Origin: Rhodococcus sp. 4CII
GTDB taxonomy: Bacteria; Actinomycetota; Actinomycetes; Mycobacteriales; Mycobacteriaceae
Assembly (NCBI RefSeq): GCF_014256275.1
Contig: NZ_JACCFE010000002.1
Location: 4,692,001-4,756,000, forward strand
Length of the DNA: 64,000 bases
Direction: 5' to 3'
Each line of letters starts with the position of its first letter. Within the stretch, counting starts at the first letter, position 1. Below the pieces are notes generated by a model. The model did no database searches. It was not told the DNA's origin and saw only the letters and a list, made by a program, of their open reading frames with translations. The position numbers and the translations under genes are program-made. This document shows, one piece after another, positions 8,388 to 18,010 of this stretch.

Positions 8388-9047
8388 TCAGGGCGTGCGG
8401 AATCCGCGGAAGGTGACGTGTTTGCGTGTGCGGAAGCCGAGCCGCTCGTAGAGCGCGATCGCGCCGGTGTTCGTCTCGGCCACATGTAGAAAGGGACGTT
8501 CGCCGCGAGCGACGATCTGCGCGACGAGCGTGAGGACCAGACGGCCGGCATGACCGCGCCCGCGTGCCTCGGGCGCGGTGCACACGGCGCTGATCTCGGT
8601 CCATCCCGGCGGCCGGAGCCGTTCGCCCGCCATTGCCACCAGCGTGCTGTGCTCGCGGATACCGAGATAGCCGCCGAGCTCATGGGTACGCGGCCAGAAC
8701 GGTCCGGGCCGAGTCGACGCGACCAGGGCGCGCATCTCGGACACAGTTTCCGCGCCGAGTTCGACCACATCCGATCCGGCCCGATCACGATCGTCCGGCC
8801 CGTCACCGGCCCAGATCATCTGGCGACCTTCCAGGGTGAACACCGGCTCCCAGTCCGCCGGCGGCGTCGCGTCACTGCTGAACATGTCGGCGAACTCGCT
8901 CGGCCCGAGCAACCGAGCGAGGTCGTCCCACGCCTGCCGTTCGGAGTCGGCGACCGCGGAGAACGTCGCCACTTCCGGCAGGTAGGTGACGGCCCGGCCG
9001 TGTCGGCGTGCGAGGTGTGCGTGCCGGGATCGCAGTGATTCGCCCAC
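8388..9047 (-). CDS. GNAT family N-acetyltransferase
   Basis: A GNAT acetyltransferase of at least 219 residues. The acetyl-CoA-binding motif APEARGRGHAGRLV and the C-terminal AIALYERLGFRTRKHV motif are clear. The marked GTG start at 9047 is uncertain: the frame continues upstream as DLRDATALDD with no ATG, GTG or TTG, and related proteins, as I remember them, carry an LDDPV segment that the GTG start would cut. An ATA codon at 9083 sits seven bases after AAAGGGG. The substrate is unknown. Confidence 0.82.
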   Translation of the reverse strand: MGESLRSRHAHLARRHGRAVTYLPEVATFSAVADSERQAWDDLARLLGPSEFADMFSSDATPPADWEPVFTLEGRQMIWAGDGPDDRDRAGSDVVELGAETVSEMRALVASTRPGPFWPRTHELGGYLGIREHSTLVAMAGERLRPPGWTEISAVCTAPEARGRGHAGRLVLTLVAQIVARGERPFLHVAETNTGAIALYERLGFRTRKHVTFRGFRTP

Positions 9048-9305
9048 CGGGTCGTCGAGCGCCGTGGCGTCGCGGAGGTCTATTGCACTGCCCCTTTCAG
9101 GTGACCGGGTTCCAGGGCCGAACTCAGCTTCGAAATGTCGACGAGAGGCGTCGAGGCCACGTACATCGTCGCATCCGTTCCTCGCCGGTGACCGCTTGCC
9201 TGCCCGGTGAGTTCACACGCCGCGGGCGGCCCACCGGGTTCGGAAACCCCCTCATCAGCCTGTTCCTCCGGCGATGTTTCAACCGAGACCTGTTCGGGTC
9301 CTTGC

Positions 9306-9540
9306 TCAGTTGAGCTTCTGCGGCACACCGTAGGGCATGACGGTGTCACCGTTTTCCGTCACGGCCATCGCGTACGGCCGGATGGTGACCGGTCCGATCG
9401 CTCCGGAGATGGACCCGTGCACGCCCTGCATGCGAACCAGCGCCTCGGGTCCGTCGAATTCCTGTCTCTCGAGCAGTGGGACGGTGGTGATGCCGTGCCC
9501 TCGAAGTGCGGCGATACCTGCAATCGCCGCGATGCGGGTA
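9306..9540 (-). pseudogene. 3' remnant of an unidentified gene
   Basis: On the minus strand, the stretch ending in GDTVMPYGVPQKLN and a TGA at 9306-9308 has coding-like use of G/C at third positions for about 75 codons, with ordinary protein composition. Upstream of about 9540 the composition becomes poor and no ATG, GTG or TTG start is available for a full gene. I read it as the tail of a decayed gene; I could not name the family. It sits between the GNAT gene and a MarR regulator. The rest of 9050-9688 shows no convincing gene. Confidence 0.35.
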
Positions 9541-9688
9541 AGGGGTGGTTGTCTCCAGGGCGCCGTCGTGATCCGAGAGGGTGTGGTCGTTTTTCGAGAC
9601 CTCCCATCGGTCTGACCTGCAAGGCAAATGCGTGGTTAGTGGGGAATCTCTATCATCTCAAATACCCACTACTGATATCGTGGGGTTC

Positions 9689-10153
9689 ATGCCCGCATCC
9701 ACGACACCTCCGGAGCGTTTGCTACGAAGCCCCACCTTCGTGGTCGCGCAGCTGTATCGGGTGGGCCGAGAGGACCTCGGGGCCGTGTTGGCGGCCGAGG
9801 GTCTGAACCTTCGGACGCACTGGATCCTCAGCTGTCTCGAGGAGCCGGGGGAGCTGTCCCAGAAGCAGCTCGCCGATGTTCTGGGCCTCGATCGCAGCGA
9901 CATGGTCCGACTGCTCGACGACCTCGAGGAACGCGGGTTCGTGGCCCGCACCAAGAATGCCAAGGACAGGCGCAAGCACGTGCTGTCATTGACGCCGGCA
10001 GGCCGGCAGGTCCGCGAGCGTAGCGACGAGTTGGTCGACAAGGCATCCGATCAGCTGTACGGCAACCTCTCGGCAAAGGAACGCCGCAGCTTGCAGCGCC
10101 TCGTTCTGAAGGCGCTGGGCCTACCCAAGAAGTACGCCGACCCACCCACCTAG
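9689..10153 (+). CDS. MarR family transcriptional regulator
   Basis: A 154-residue winged-helix regulator: LSQKQLADVLGLDRSDMVRL is the recognition region and KNAKDRRKHVLSLTPAGRQ the wing. The ATG at 9689 follows GGGG; in-frame upstream sequence does not look coding. It lies about 100 bp before the Pls-like synthetase gene on the same strand and could regulate it, although such MarR genes also occur alone. The ligand is unknown. Confidence 0.85.
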   Translation: MPASTTPPERLLRSPTFVVAQLYRVGREDLGAVLAAEGLNLRTHWILSCLEEPGELSQKQLADVLGLDRSDMVRLLDDLEERGFVARTKNAKDRRKHVLSLTPAGRQVRERSDELVDKASDQLYGNLSAKERRSLQRLVLKALGLPKKYADPPT

Positions 10154-10254
10154 CCGGGTCAGCCCTGTTCTCATGGTGTCCATTGCGCCGCTGTCCCACC
10201 CGCTCGCGGATTCACACCCGTGCGGGCCGTGCTGTGCCACAAGGAGTTTGCACA

Positions 10255-13200
10255 TTGACTGCCCCCACGCATCTCGACCCGTTCACCGCCGGTGATCTCG
10301 CTCCCGCCCCGCGGACCCTGATCGACATCCTCACCGACACCGCCGAGCGTCACCCCGACGCTCCCGCGATCGACGACGGCGAGGTGGCTCTGAGCTACGC
10401 CGAACTGGTCGACCGGATCGCCGCCGATGCTCGCGAGCTGGCTGCCCGTGGTGTCGGACCCGGCGATCGGGTCGGTATCCGAATGCCGTCGGGTTCCCGG
10501 GAGCTGTATCTCGCGATCCTGTCCGTCCTCGCCGCCGGCGCCGCATACGTCCCGGTCGACGCGGACGACCCGCCCGAGCGGGCCGAGCTGGTATTCGGCG
10601 AGTCCGCGGTCAAGGCGGTCGTCACCGCCGACGGAATCGACGCCGCGGGGAGTCATGTCGCCGTCCGGGCCCCGGAGCCGTCGGACGATGCGTGGATCAT
10701 CTTCACCTCCGGGTCCACCGGAACCCCTAAAGGGGTGGCGGTCACGCACCGAAATGCCGCCGCGTTCGTCGACGCCGAGGCGAGACTGTTCGTGCGCGAC
10801 GCCCCACTCGGTCCCGGCGATCGGGTACTGGCCGGACTGTCGGTGGCGTTCGACGCCTCGTGCGAGGGAGATGTGGTTGGCGTGGCGGCACGGCGCCTGC
10901 CTCGTCCCGGCGCCCCGTTCGCTGGTGCGCACCGGGATGGATCTCGGACCCTGGCTGATCGCACGGTCGATCACCGTCGTCTCCACGGTCCCGACGCTCG
11001 CCGCGCTGTGGCCCGCGGAGGCGCTCGACTCCGTCCGGCTCCTGATCTTCGGCGGCGAGGCCTGCCCGCCCGAGCTTGCTCGGCGGCTCGCGGTTGACGG
11101 GCGTGAGGTGTGGAACACCTACGGTCCCACCGAGGCCACCGTGGTTGCCTGCGCCGCACGGATGTCCGGGAGCGGTCCGGTCCGGATCGGGCTCCCACTC
11201 GACGGATGGGATCTCGCCGTCGTCGACGAGGGTGGCCGCCGGGTAGCCGACGGCGAGGTCGGGGAACTCGTGATCGGCGGCGTCGGACTGGCCCGCTATC
11301 TGGACCCGGCCAAGGACGCCGAAAAGTACGCGCCGATGCCCTCGCTCGGCTGGGACCGCGCCTACCGCAGCGGCGACCTGGTGCGACTCGACAGCGAAGG
11401 GTTGGTGTTCCAGGGTCGCGCCGACGACCAGATCAAACTCGGCGGGCGACGCATCGAACTCGGTGAGATCGACGCGGCCCTCCAAGCGTTACCGGGAGTT
11501 ACCGCTGCCGCCGCCGCGGTGCGCACTTCCGAAGCCGGCACCGGGGTGCTCATCGGATACCTCGCCGCACCGGACGGTTTCGACCTCACCCGTGCCCGCG
11601 CGCACCTGGCGCAGCAGCTTCCGGCTGCCCTCGTCCCCCGACTGGCAAGGGTAGACGAACTACCCACCCGCACCTCGGGAAAGGTGGATCGAGGTGCGTT
11701 ACCGTGGCCACTGCCCGGGGCGCGGGTTCCCAACGCGCAGGCGCAGCATCTGGACGGAACCACGGCGTGGATCGCCGGCCTCTGGACACGGATCCTCGGC
11801 GCCGAGGTCGCCGGCGCGGACGACGACTTCTTCGCCATCGGCGGCGGCTCGTTGAGCGCCGCCCAGCTGGTCAGCGCTCTGCGTGAACGCTTCCCCGAGG
11901 TGACCGTCGCGCAACTCTACGACCACCCCCGTCTCGGCTCACTGGCCCAGTTCCTCGACGAACTCGCACCCACCGCGGCCGTCGAGGCACGCACCGTCTC
12001 TCCGACGCCGCGGGCATCCCAATGGGCACAGATCGCGGCAACCGTCCCGCTGACCACCCTGACCGGCCTGCAGTGGATTACCTGGCTGGCAGTGGCGAAC
12101 AACGTCCTGGCCTGGGCTTCACCGGCACCGTGGGCGCCGGCGCTGTCGTGGTGGCCGGTACTTGCGATGTTCCTCGTCTTCATCACCCCGGTCGGCAGGA
12201 TGGCGGTCGCCGCGACCGGTTCCCGACTGCTTCTCCGGAAGATCGAACCGGGCAGCTACCGCCGCGGCGGGTCCGAACATCTGCGGATCTGGGTGGCCGA
12301 GCGACTGGTCGAGGCGAGTGGGGCGGCGAACCTGTCCGGCGCCACCTGGATGGTGTACTTCGCGCGGGCGCTCGGCGCGAACATCGGGCCCCGGGTGGAC
12401 CTGCACACCCTGCCCCCGGTCACCGGGTTGCTCGAACTCGGCGAGGGCTGCTCGATCGAACCCGAGACGGATCTGTCCGGATACTGGATCGACGGCGACG
12501 TCGTCCACGTCGGATCGATCCGCATCGGAGCCGGGGCCTCGGTCGGCGCCCGCTCGACCCTGTTTCCCGGCACCCGCATCGGGGCGCACGCGGAGGTGGC
12601 ACCGGGGTCCGCGGTCACCGGGAAGGTCACGGCAGGTCAGCGGTGGGCGGGCTCGCCCGCGGTAAAGGTCGGCAAGGCGGTGCGCCCCTGGCCGGAGAGC
12701 CGGCCGCCGCGTTCCTCACGGTGGGTCCCCGTCTACGGCCTGACGTCTCTCGCCGTTGCGGGGATGCCCCTGCTCGCGCTGGCCGGCGGTCTCGTCCTGC
12801 TCGGATGGTGGATCCGCGACGCCGACGACCTCGGCGCGGCCGTGACTCGGGCACTGCCGATGCTCCCGGCCGCGACCCTCCTCACCCTCGCCCTGTTCGC
12901 GGGCATGACCGTGGTGTCGGTGCGGTTGCTCGGGCTCGGCCTGCGCGAGGGCTATCACCCGGTGCGCAGCCGGATCGGGTGGCAGGCATGGTCCACCGAA
13001 CGGCTGATGGACTCCGCCCGCACCTTCCTGTTCCCTCTGTACGCCAGCCTGCTGACCCCGCTCTGGTTGCGGCTGCTCGGCGCCAAGGTCGGCAAGAACA
13101 CCGAAATCTCGACGGCCCTGGTTCTTCCGAAGTTCACCACCGTCGCGGACGGCGCGTTCCTCGCCGACGACACCATGGTCGGCGGCTACGAACTCGGCGG

Positions 13201-14113
13201 CGGATGGCTGCGCATCGAGCCCGCCAAGGTCGGCAAACGCGCATTCCTCGGCAACTCCGGCATGACCGGACCCGGACGGACCGTGCCGAAGAACGGTCTG
13301 GTCGCGGTGCTCTCGGCCACCCCGGACAGGAAGGGCAAATCCGGTTCGTCCTGGCTCGGCAGCCCCCCGGTCCGGCTGCGGCGTTCGGCGACCGAGGCCG
13401 CGTCTTCGCGGACCTTCGATCCCCCGACCCGACTGCGGGTCGCCCGGGCCCTGATCGAAACGTGCAGGTTGATCCCGATGATCATCACGTTCGGGATCGG
13501 GCTCGGGGTGCTCGCCGCCCTCGAGGCGCTCGCGGGCGGCATCGGATTCGTGTGGGCGGCAGTGCTGTCCGGGCTCGTCCTCCTCGTGGCCGGTGCCGTC
13601 GCAGGTGGCATTGCGGCGGCCGCCAAATGGATCGTCATCGGCCGCATCGGCGTCGTCGAACACCCGCTGTGGAGTTCGTTCGTCTGGCGCAACGAGGTGT
13701 CCGACGCCTTCGTCGAGACGGTCGCCGCACCCTGGTTCGCCCGCGCCGCGACGGGCACCGCCGTATTGAACCTGTGGCTGCGCGCAATGGGCGCCTCCAT
13801 CGGACGTGGTGTCTGGTGCGAAACGTACTGGCTGCCCGAGGCAGACCTGGTCTCCCTCGGCGACGGGGCGGCCGTCAGCCGCGGCTGCGTCGTGCAGACC
13901 CACCTGTTCCACGACCGCATCATGAGCATGGACACCGTCACCCTCGGCGCCGGAGCCACCCTCGGTCCGCACAGCGTGGCGTTGCCGGCCTCGGCCATCG
14001 GGCCGAACGCCACCGTCGGACCGGCGTCTCTGGTGATGCGCGGCGACCGTGTTCCCGACTCGACCCGCTGGCAGGGCAACCCCATCGCACCCGAACCGGG
14101 AAACGGGCGATAG
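10255..14113 (+). pseudogene. Pls/PosA-type poly(amino acid) synthetase, single-base frameshift
   Basis: A TTG start at 10255 follows AAGGAG by eight bases. The first frame runs A-domain motifs to FDASCE, then a run of three G at 10866-10868 puts it out of frame; removing one G restores EEMWLAWRHGACLV and an open frame to 14113 (about 1285 aa). The layout matches Pls epsilon-poly-lysine synthetase: adenylation domain (1-490, FTSGSTGTPKG, YGPTE, GKVDRGAL), carrier domain with FFAIGGGSLSAAQL, then membrane pairs and three soluble hexapeptide-like C domains. The specificity residues I read are D-A-E-S-I-G-T-V-V-K, which fits a basic amino acid such as lysine. Such enzymes polymerise an amino acid through its side chain at the membrane. 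It is either a real mutation or a sequence error. Confidence 0.85.
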
Positions 14114-14244
14114 CCCAGCGCCCCGCGCCTCATTCCTTACTCGCGCGTCAGCACGGATCAGGCCGTATGCTCTGCCCCGTCGGAGGCTGCGAAATCGGAA
14201 GGTGTTGACCTCCTGCGACATCACTGAGCGGAACGGGGAGACCC

Positions 14245-14514
14245 ATGTCGATGAACCCTGACCCGAAGAGCGGGCGACGACGACGGTTTGCGGTCGGAAC
14301 ACGGGTGAGAACCCCGCATTCCCTCGACGCACAACTCCCGGCCGACCGCTGGCCCCTCGCATCCGGGGTGATCATCGAGGACTTCGCCGAATCGGGCGGC
14401 CTCAGCCCAGAGTCCTTCGGACGCGATTGGGCGCTGACGCGGCGGTGGGCGATCGCCCTCGACGACGGCAACCTGATCTTTCGCGACAGCGAAGATCTCG
14501 ACGACGAGTGGTGA
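14245..14514 (+). CDS. Hypothetical small protein
   Basis: An 89-residue soluble protein with a basic N-terminus (KSGRRRR) and an acidic end (DSEDLDDEW). The ATG follows GGGGAG by four bases. The phrase WPLASGVIIEDFAES suggests a short beta structure like proteins binding small charged molecules, but I recognise no family. It lies between the poly(amino acid) synthetase and the CYTH-CHAD gene on the same strand, with gaps of 130-155 bp that show nothing else. Confidence 0.65.
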   Translation: MSMNPDPKSGRRRRFAVGTRVRTPHSLDAQLPADRWPLASGVIIEDFAESGGLSPESFGRDWALTRRWAIALDDGNLIFRDSEDLDDEW

Positions 14515-14668
14515 CGGCGCACCGCTCTGATGTACCGATCTTCGGCGGCGCTCGGCCGCCGCAGGCCCGCCGCGTCCGAATTGTTCACTTCGGCGCGGTA
14601 GGGGTACTCGACGTTCGTCGGATCGATTTCGACCGTCGGCATGGAACGTCGGAATGTGGTGAGGTGTC

Positions 14669-16144
14669 ATGGCAACAATGCTCGAGGAGCAGCGTGAGAG
14701 GGAAGACAAGTACGAGGTCGATCCCGATTTCGCCGTTCCGGATCTCGCGGAAGCGCTGCCCGCCGACGGCCGCATCGAGCGGGCCACGGTCGACCTGGAC
14801 AGCGTCTATTACGACACCGCCGACAACGACCTGTTCCGCCACCACGTGACGCTGCGCCGGCGGACGGGAGGTGTCGACGCGGGTTGGCATCTGAAGGTGC
14901 CCGCGGACAAGGCTCGCACCGAGATCAGGCTTCCCCTCGATGACGGGGACAGCGTCCCGGCGGAGTTGGCGGATCTGGTCGCGGGGGTGTCGCTCGGCAA
15001 ACCCCTGCACCCGGTGGCGATGATCTCGACCGTGCGGAGCGCGCATCGCCTCTACGACAAGCAGAACACCCTACTCGCCGAGGTGGACGACGACCGGGTT
15101 CGGGCGACGGCGGTGGGGGAGAGTGCCCGGGCCAGCGAATGGCGCGAGGTCGAGGTCGAACTCGGTGAGGGCGGCGACGAGAAACTGCTGAAGCGGATCG
15201 GCAAACGCCTCACCCGTGGCGACGCGCACCCCTCGGGGCGGGCGTCGAAACTCGCGCGGGCGCTGTCGGCCGACTCCGACCAAGTGCTCACCGCGGGCGA
15301 GGACGGGACCGCGCGGGCGGTGGTTCTCGCGTATGTCGATGCGCAGATCCAGGCGATCGTCGGCGGCGACGTGGCGTTACGGCGTGGACACGATCCGGTC
15401 CATCCCACCCGTGTCGGTATCCGGCGGCTGCGCAGTATCCTGCGCGTCTACGGACCGTTGTTCGATTCCGCGTCACGGGACTGGATGGACACCGAATTGT
15501 CTTGGTATGCAGGACTGCTCGGTGAGGTGCGGGACCGGCAGGTGCAACGGGAGAGGTTCGCGACCGCGGTCGCCGGCCTGCCGACGGAGTTGGTGCTGGG
15601 ACCGGTGGCCGCCCGGATCGAGAACGATCTGCTGTCCGAGCAACTCCACCATCGCGGCGCGGTGATGGAGGCACTGAGCGGGGACCGGTACCGGACGTTG
15701 CTGACCGTCCTGACCTCGTGGCGGTCCGATCCGCCGCTGACCGAGGCGGCGGAGGAACCGAAGGCCGTCAAGCGGGGAGTGCGCCGGGCGGGAAAGAAGG
15801 CGGACAAGCGGGTGGCGGTGGCGGCGGTCGCCGCGGTGGGTACCGAGGACGAGGCGCTGCACCGTGCCCGCAAGGCCTGCAAACGTGCCCGCTATGCGGC
15901 CGAACTCGGCGCCCCGGTCCTGGGGAAGAAGAAGTCGAAGAAGAGAGTGAAGAAGTACAAGAAACTGCAGGAAGTGCTCGGCGAGCACCAGGACAGTGTC
16001 GTCGCCGCGGGGATCCTCCGCACTCTCGGTGCCCGCGCCGGTAGCACGCCGGGGGAGAACGGTTTCACCTTCGGCCTGCTCTACGGCCTCGAACAACAAG
16101 CCGCGGAGAACGCGCGCATCCGGGCCTCCCACCTGTCGACCTGA
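14669..16144 (+). CDS. CYTH and CHAD domain protein
   Basis: A 491-residue cytoplasmic protein. The N-terminal CYTH domain begins with EREDKYEV and has the paired acidic and basic strands (VDLDSVYYDTADNDLF, LRRRTGG, WHLKVP) that form a tunnel for triphosphates. The C-terminal CHAD domain (from about 215) has HDPVHPTRVGIRRLRS and HRARKACKRARYAAEL, histidine- and arginine-rich helices that bind polyphosphate. Residues 360-395 are a Lys/Arg-rich linker. Known functions are inorganic triphosphatase activity for CYTH and polyphosphate binding for CHAD. A GC-rich hairpin follows the stop. Confidence 0.92.
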   Translation: MATMLEEQREREDKYEVDPDFAVPDLAEALPADGRIERATVDLDSVYYDTADNDLFRHHVTLRRRTGGVDAGWHLKVPADKARTEIRLPLDDGDSVPAELADLVAGVSLGKPLHPVAMISTVRSAHRLYDKQNTLLAEVDDDRVRATAVGESARASEWREVEVELGEGGDEKLLKRIGKRLTRGDAHPSGRASKLARALSADSDQVLTAGEDGTARAVVLAYVDAQIQAIVGGDVALRRGHDPVHPTRVGIRRLRSILRVYGPLFDSASRDWMDTELSWYAGLLGEVRDRQVQRERFATAVAGLPTELVLGPVAARIENDLLSEQLHHRGAVMEALSGDRYRTLLTVLTSWRSDPPLTEAAEEPKAVKRGVRRAGKKADKRVAVAAVAAVGTEDEALHRARKACKRARYAAELGAPVLGKKKSKKRVKKYKKLQEVLGEHQDSVVAAGILRTLGARAGSTPGENGFTFGLLYGLEQQAAENARIRASHLST

Positions 16145-16158
16145 TACCGCAACGCGTC

Positions 16159-16174
16159 GCGGGGCAAGCCCCGC
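16159..16174. terminator. Hairpin after the CYTH-CHAD gene
   Basis: GCGGGGC, AA, GCCCCGC: a 7-bp perfect stem 15 bp after the stop codon, with no T run, as usual for actinobacterial terminators. A near-identical hairpin follows the cation efflux gene at 17508-17523. Confidence 0.5.
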
Positions 16175-16195
16175 TCTGGTCGGTCGACTGAATGT

Positions 16196-16339
16196 GCGGA
16201 TACGACCACCGCTGAGTAACAGCACATCGTCGCCGTCCGCCGGCGCCTCGGCCAACGGTTCCCCGATCTGGATCCGGATCTGATCGACGACGCGATCGAT
16301 ACGGCGCATCGCCGCTTCGGCGGTCGGCGGGTTCGAGTT
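16196..16339 (+). pseudogene. Decayed three-helix-bundle domain gene
   Basis: Read in one frame, this stretch gives TTAE, a TAA stop at 16217-16219, then QHIVAVRRRLGQRFPDL and DDAIDTAHRRFGG. The same order of residues occurs in the intact small gene at 17551-17808 (EEQHLDAVRAHLSQRY, GEAIDTAHHRFDG). After HRRFGG the similarity is lost. It is therefore a broken copy of that family, with a premature stop and a damaged end, just before the cation efflux gene. Confidence 0.65.
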
Positions 16340-16390
16340 GTGGCCGGGTTTCGATGCGATCTCCGAACGGCATCGTTCCAAGTCCTGTCA

Positions 16391-17494
16391 ATGGCACCAC
16401 AAGCAGGGTTCCGATGTGAGACTGGTGAGGTGACGCGGGCATCTGATCTCGGATACCGGAGCGCCGACGAGAACGTCGGCGGCGATAGCACGCGTACGGT
16501 GATCATCGCGTTCGGCGCCAATCTCGGGGTGGCGATTGCGAAGTCGGTGGCAGCGGTATTGACCGGTTCCGCATCCATGGTGGCGGAGGCCGCTCATTCC
16601 TGGGCCGATACCGGCAATCAGGTCTTCCTTCTCATCGCGAATCGTCGAAGCGCCCGAGTCGCCGATGCCGATCGTCCACTCGGATACGGGCGTGAGGCGT
16701 ACGTCTGGTCTTTGCTGGCGGCCGTCGGCCTTTTCGTTGCCGGTGGGTCGGTGTCGGTGTGGCACGGCGTGTCGGAGCTGCTTCACGCGCCCACCGCCGG
16801 CGCCGATTACCTGGTTGCCTACCTTGTGCTGGCTGTCGCATTCGTTCTGGAAGGAACCTCCCTGCTGCGGGCGATCCGACAGCTGCGCGGTGAGGCCGAG
16901 GACTCGGACCGCGACGTGCTCGATTACGCCCTCGAGACGTCCGATCCGATGTTGCGGGCGGTCTTCGCCGAGGACAGCGCTGCGATCCTCGGTATCGTCA
17001 TCGCCGCCGCGGGGGTCGGACTTCACCAGCTCACCGGCACTGCGGCCTGGGATGCGCTCGGTTCGATTCTGGTGGGGGTGCTGCTCGGTGCGGTCGCGGT
17101 GCTGCTCATCGACCGCAACCGTCGATTCTTGACAGGGGTGCCGGCGTCGGGGGCGCTGCGGGAGGCGGTTATTGCCCGTATCGAGGAGTTTCCGGAGGTG
17201 GCGACGGTGCGTTTCGTGCGACTCGAGTACGCCGGGCCGAGGCAGCTCTTTCTCGTCGCGAGCGTCGACCTGGTGGGCGACGCCGCGGAATCGCGGGTGG
17301 CCCGCACACTTCGCAAACTCGAAGGTGAACTGGAAAAAAATCCGCATGTTGTCGATGCCGTACTGACGGTCGCAGATCCCGACGAGGAGGATCTCTCCGG
17401 CCTGGTCGACGCTCGCGAACGGCGCTCCGGGGAAGAGCCCGGAAATGCTGCTGAGCGCTCACGGGCGACCCCGACCGACAGTGTCGATCCGTAA
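16391..17494 (+). CDS. Cation diffusion facilitator family transporter
   Basis: A membrane protein of about 367 residues that exchanges divalent cations for protons. TM1-TM2 carry ANLGVAIAKSVAAVLTGS followed by EAAHSWADTGNQ, where the His and Asp correspond to CDF metal-site residues; TM5 has FAEDSAAILGIVIA. The cytoplasmic C-terminal domain has the beta-alpha-beta fold with VATVRFVRLEYAG. The start is unclear: ATG 16391 or GTG 16430, neither with a strong ribosome-binding site. The upstream frame belongs to a decayed neighbour. Zn, Fe or Mn are possible; the residues do not decide. Confidence 0.85.
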   Translation: MAPQAGFRCETGEVTRASDLGYRSADENVGGDSTRTVIIAFGANLGVAIAKSVAAVLTGSASMVAEAAHSWADTGNQVFLLIANRRSARVADADRPLGYGREAYVWSLLAAVGLFVAGGSVSVWHGVSELLHAPTAGADYLVAYLVLAVAFVLEGTSLLRAIRQLRGEAEDSDRDVLDYALETSDPMLRAVFAEDSAAILGIVIAAAGVGLHQLTGTAAWDALGSILVGVLLGAVAVLLIDRNRRFLTGVPASGALREAVIARIEEFPEVATVRFVRLEYAGPRQLFLVASVDLVGDAAESRVARTLRKLEGELEKNPHVVDAVLTVADPDEEDLSGLVDARERRSGEEPGNAAERSRATPTDSVDP

Positions 17495-17507
17495 GTGACC
17501 GCCCCAC

Positions 17508-17523
17508 GCCGGGCAAGCCCGGC
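17508..17523. terminator. Hairpin between convergent CDF and three-helix genes
   Basis: GCCGGGC, AA, GCCCGGC forms a 7-bp stem 13 bp after the CDF stop and 28 bp before the end of the opposing small gene, so it could end both transcripts. Confidence 0.5.
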
Positions 17524-17550
17524 ATTACTGGCGGCGGGACCTCGCCGTAT

Positions 17551-17808
17551 TCAGGATCGGTGTGTGCAGCCGGGATCTCCGAGACCGGGAGGGGACGCGT
17601 CCGACGGCGTGATGGCCAAAGACTCCTCGAGCGCGCGGATCGCGGCGCGTTCGACGAGCAGCGGCACGAAGTCACGGATCGCACATCCGTCGAACCGATG
17701 GTGCGCGGTGTCGATCGCCTCGCCGACACGATGCTCGTCGAGTACCTGATAGCGCTGACTCAGATGTGCGCGCACCGCATCGAGGTGCTGCTCTTCGGTG
17801 ACGTCCAC
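17551..17808 (-). CDS. Three-helix bundle dimerisation domain protein
   Basis: An 85-residue soluble protein. The first 60 residues follow a small actinobacterial family described as a three-helix bundle dimerisation domain: EEQHLDAVRAHLSQRY, then EAIDTAHHRFDG, then IRDFVPLLVERAA. Its function is not known; it is often found in several copies in rhodococcal genomes. A broken copy lies at 16196-16339. It converges on the CDF gene. The 200 bp upstream (17809-18010) hold no gene I can support. Confidence 0.75.
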   Translation of the reverse strand: MDVTEEQHLDAVRAHLSQRYQVLDEHRVGEAIDTAHHRFDGCAIRDFVPLLVERAAIRALEESLAITPSDASPPGLGDPGCTHRS

Positions 17809-18010
17809 ACACGGATTGTCGTCTCGTGGGCTGCGGCGCGGAAGCCCTTTCCCGGGTCCGGCGGAATGTCGGTGTGGTGGTCGACGAAGGGTTCCAATCC
17901 CGAGGATCCGGTGAGGCCATCAGCATTACTCCGAATCCGTTACGCCCCAGGGTTTCCCAGTCGTGCCGTCGACCCGGTATTGCGGGGTGACAGCTGGGGC
18001 CGGGCTCCTG

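Noticed and set aside
9337..9615. A 92-residue plus-strand ORF
   Set aside because: The opposite strand has better codon use and a protein-like C-terminus, so this is probably antisense to a gene remnant.
12022..14208. A 728-residue plus-strand frame inside the synthetase
   Set aside because: Arg- and Gly-rich composition and no motif; it is a shadow of the synthetase frame.
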